A stretch of DNA of 64,000 nucleotides, taken from positions 26,133 through 90,132 of the forward strand of contig CAISPV010000003.1 in the NCBI GenBank assembly GCA_903887485.1. The letters run 5' to 3'. Both the position numbers and the translations under genes were made by a program. The notes under the pieces are model-generated. The model searched no databases. It saw nothing but the letters and a program-made list of their open reading frames with translations, and had not been told where the DNA came from. How positions within the stretch are numbered: the stretch's first letter is position 1; each line of letters begins with the position of its first letter. This DNA is from an uncultured Desulfobulbaceae bacterium. GTDB taxonomy: Bacteria; Desulfobacterota; Desulfobulbia; Desulfobulbales; Desulfocapsaceae. Shown here piece by piece: positions 62,874 to 64,000 of this stretch.

Positions 62874-64000
62874 ATGAGCAAGCATAAGCCCAAAATACTC
62901 ATTATTGATGATGAACCGGTAATCGGTTTGATGATGACTGATATCCTCAAAGATGAGGGGTATGCTCTCTTTTTTGCAGTTGATGGGCGGGATGGTCTGG
63001 CCAAAGCCAACTCCATTCATCCGGATCTTATCTTCCTGGATATGTGCATGCCGGTTCTTGATGGGGTTGGTTTTCTGAAGAAATTGAACGAACAGGGGAA
63101 GTTATCCTGTCCTATTCTTGCTATCACTGCCTATGAAGATGATGTGGCCCTGAGTGAATGTTTTGATCAGGGGATCTTTTCTTTGATTCGCAAACCCTTT
63201 CATGCTTCCGAAATCATTGCTCTTTGTCGCCGCTATACCAAGCTTACCGAGATCAAAAATCGGCTTTCCTTCAACCTGGAGACGGTTGCATTTCTGAGTA
63301 AACAGGCCTCATCTTTTGGTCTCGATAGCATGGAGGAACAGGACTTGATTGAGGCCATTCCCTTGCCGATCTTCGTCAAAAATCGGGAGCGGGTACTGGT
63401 CCAAGTCAACAAGGCGTTCGAGACTTTTACCGGTCTTGATCGAGGTGCAATTGTGGGTAAGACCTGCGAGGAGATCAGTTGTGACCGGCAGTTTATTACC
63501 AATGATCATGAAACTGAATCTACTCTTGTCGTGGAAGGCCATCTTGCCTGCCATGAGCAGGTGGTTACGGATCGACAGGGCAAGCCGCAGGAGGTAATTA
63601 TCTGCCGTTCTGTTGTTGTCAACGGAACCAATAGCCAGCCGGTAGCGATCCTTGGGATCATGATTGATATCACTGAGTTTGGTTTTTCCTCTTTTAAAAA
63701 GATGTTGGCGAACAGCTATCCGAGTCTTTCGCCCAGAGAACGCGAAGTGGCCAATCTGGTCAGGCTGGGGATGAGCAATAAGGAGGTCGCCCAGCAACTC
63801 AATATTGCCCTCTGCACCGTGGAGTATCATCGGACCAATCTGCGGGAGAAGCTGGGGTTAAAAAAGGCTATGTTCCCTTTAAGTGTTGAAACTGCCCCAG
63901 AGAAATGGCGAGCAAAGACTCTGGTGAAATTTGGGGATGTTGCTCAAGAGAACGCCGCCACCCCAGATAATTCGACAGATACTTTGTGGCTACACCATGA
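62874..64000 (+). CDS. Response regulator with REC, PAS and LuxR-type HTH domains (partial, 3' end outside window)
   Basis: The frame is open from the ATG at 62874 to the right edge (375 codons), so it is absent from the ORF track. The receiver domain (about 5-125) shows 'ILIIDDEPVIGLMM', the phosphorylated Asp in 'DLIFLDMCMPVLDG' and Lys in 'LIRKPFHASE'. A PAS domain follows (about 155-275, 'EAIPLPIFVKNRERVLVQVN'). Then comes a LuxR/FixJ-type HTH ('LSPREREVANLVRLGMSNKE'). It is a DNA-binding two-component regulator. The cognate kinase may lie beyond the edge. Confidence 0.92.
   Translation, partial: MSKHKPKILIIDDEPVIGLMMTDILKDEGYALFFAVDGRDGLAKANSIHPDLIFLDMCMPVLDGVGFLKKLNEQGKLSCPILAITAYEDDVALSECFDQGIFSLIRKPFHASEIIALCRRYTKLTEIKNRLSFNLETVAFLSKQASSFGLDSMEEQDLIEAIPLPIFVKNRERVLVQVNKAFETFTGLDRGAIVGKTCEEISCDRQFITNDHETESTLVVEGHLACHEQVVTDRQGKPQEVIICRSVVVNGTNSQPVAILGIMIDITEFGFSSFKKMLANSYPSLSPREREVANLVRLGMSNKEVAQQLNIALCTVEYHRTNLREKLGLKKAMFPLSVETAPEKWRAKTLVKFGDVAQENAATPDNSTDTLWLHH

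Overview
The window looks like a chromosomal segment of a Gram-negative, anaerobic, sulfur-metabolising member of the Desulfobacterota, most likely near Desulfobulbales. This is inference from gene content. It encodes a DsrC with both C-terminal cysteines, a CbiK-type cobaltochelatase and a Met8-like siroheme enzyme (dissimilatory sulfite reductase context). It also has outer-membrane biogenesis genes (lptA, lptB, surA), sigma-54, a Re/Si-type citrate synthase of the short class, IspDF, and a selenocysteine-encoding selD. No ribosomal operon, prophage or CRISPR array is visible.

Layout. 1-9.5 kb: M16C peptidase (cut by the left edge), dtd, an MFS transporter, an MBL hydrolase, a glycerophosphodiesterase with a Pro/Ala-rich tail, and speA-speB. 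9.6-12.6 kb: a structured element behind gltA, then gltA, cbiK and dsrC with a strong terminator. 12.7-22.5 kb: a 1379-residue membrane protein with an internal duplication, a Na,K-ATPase-like P-type pump coupled to a tandem universal-stress protein, and an FAD oxidoreductase. 22.9-24.5 kb: a ZnuCB zinc ABC pair without a binding protein. 24.6-27.7 kb is an accessory patch: VapBC, a broken IS4-family element, a DUF2442/DUF4160 toxin-antitoxin-like pair and a probable hipA remnant. 27.7-40.8 kb is housekeeping: hslO, usp, asmA, ligA, tautomerase, a tetrapyrrole/cytochrome cluster (met8, ccsA, hemA), small exported proteins, surA and recO.

40.8-43.2 kb holds a divergent biotin ligase, a two-barrel biotinyl-carrier-like protein and a membrane-anchored partner. 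43.5-46.3 kb is lptA-lptB-rpoN. 46.4-49.2 kb has an HD-domain protein, a ferredoxin and purF. 49.4-56.4 kb carries selD (missed at its 5' end by the ORF track because of an in-frame UGA), a GAF-GAF-HD-GYP phosphodiesterase, and an overlapping SH3 / Tat-exported M48 protease / CHASE2-adenylate cyclase operon. 56.4-64 kb has a K+ channel, an M20 peptidase, ispDF, rnpB (RNase P RNA), a zinc-ribbon coiled-coil protein, Nif3, a CAU tRNA and a response regulator cut by the right edge.

The strongest non-gene signal is a dispersed composite repeat of about 100 bp made of two hairpins. It lies immediately behind speA, the FAD oxidoreductase, purF and rnpB. It often supplies the stop codon, its arms co-vary between copies, and one stem mismatch is conserved at the same place. 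The other high-value observations are the UGA-containing selD with a SECIS-like hairpin, and the unusual biotin carrier/ligase neighbourhood.
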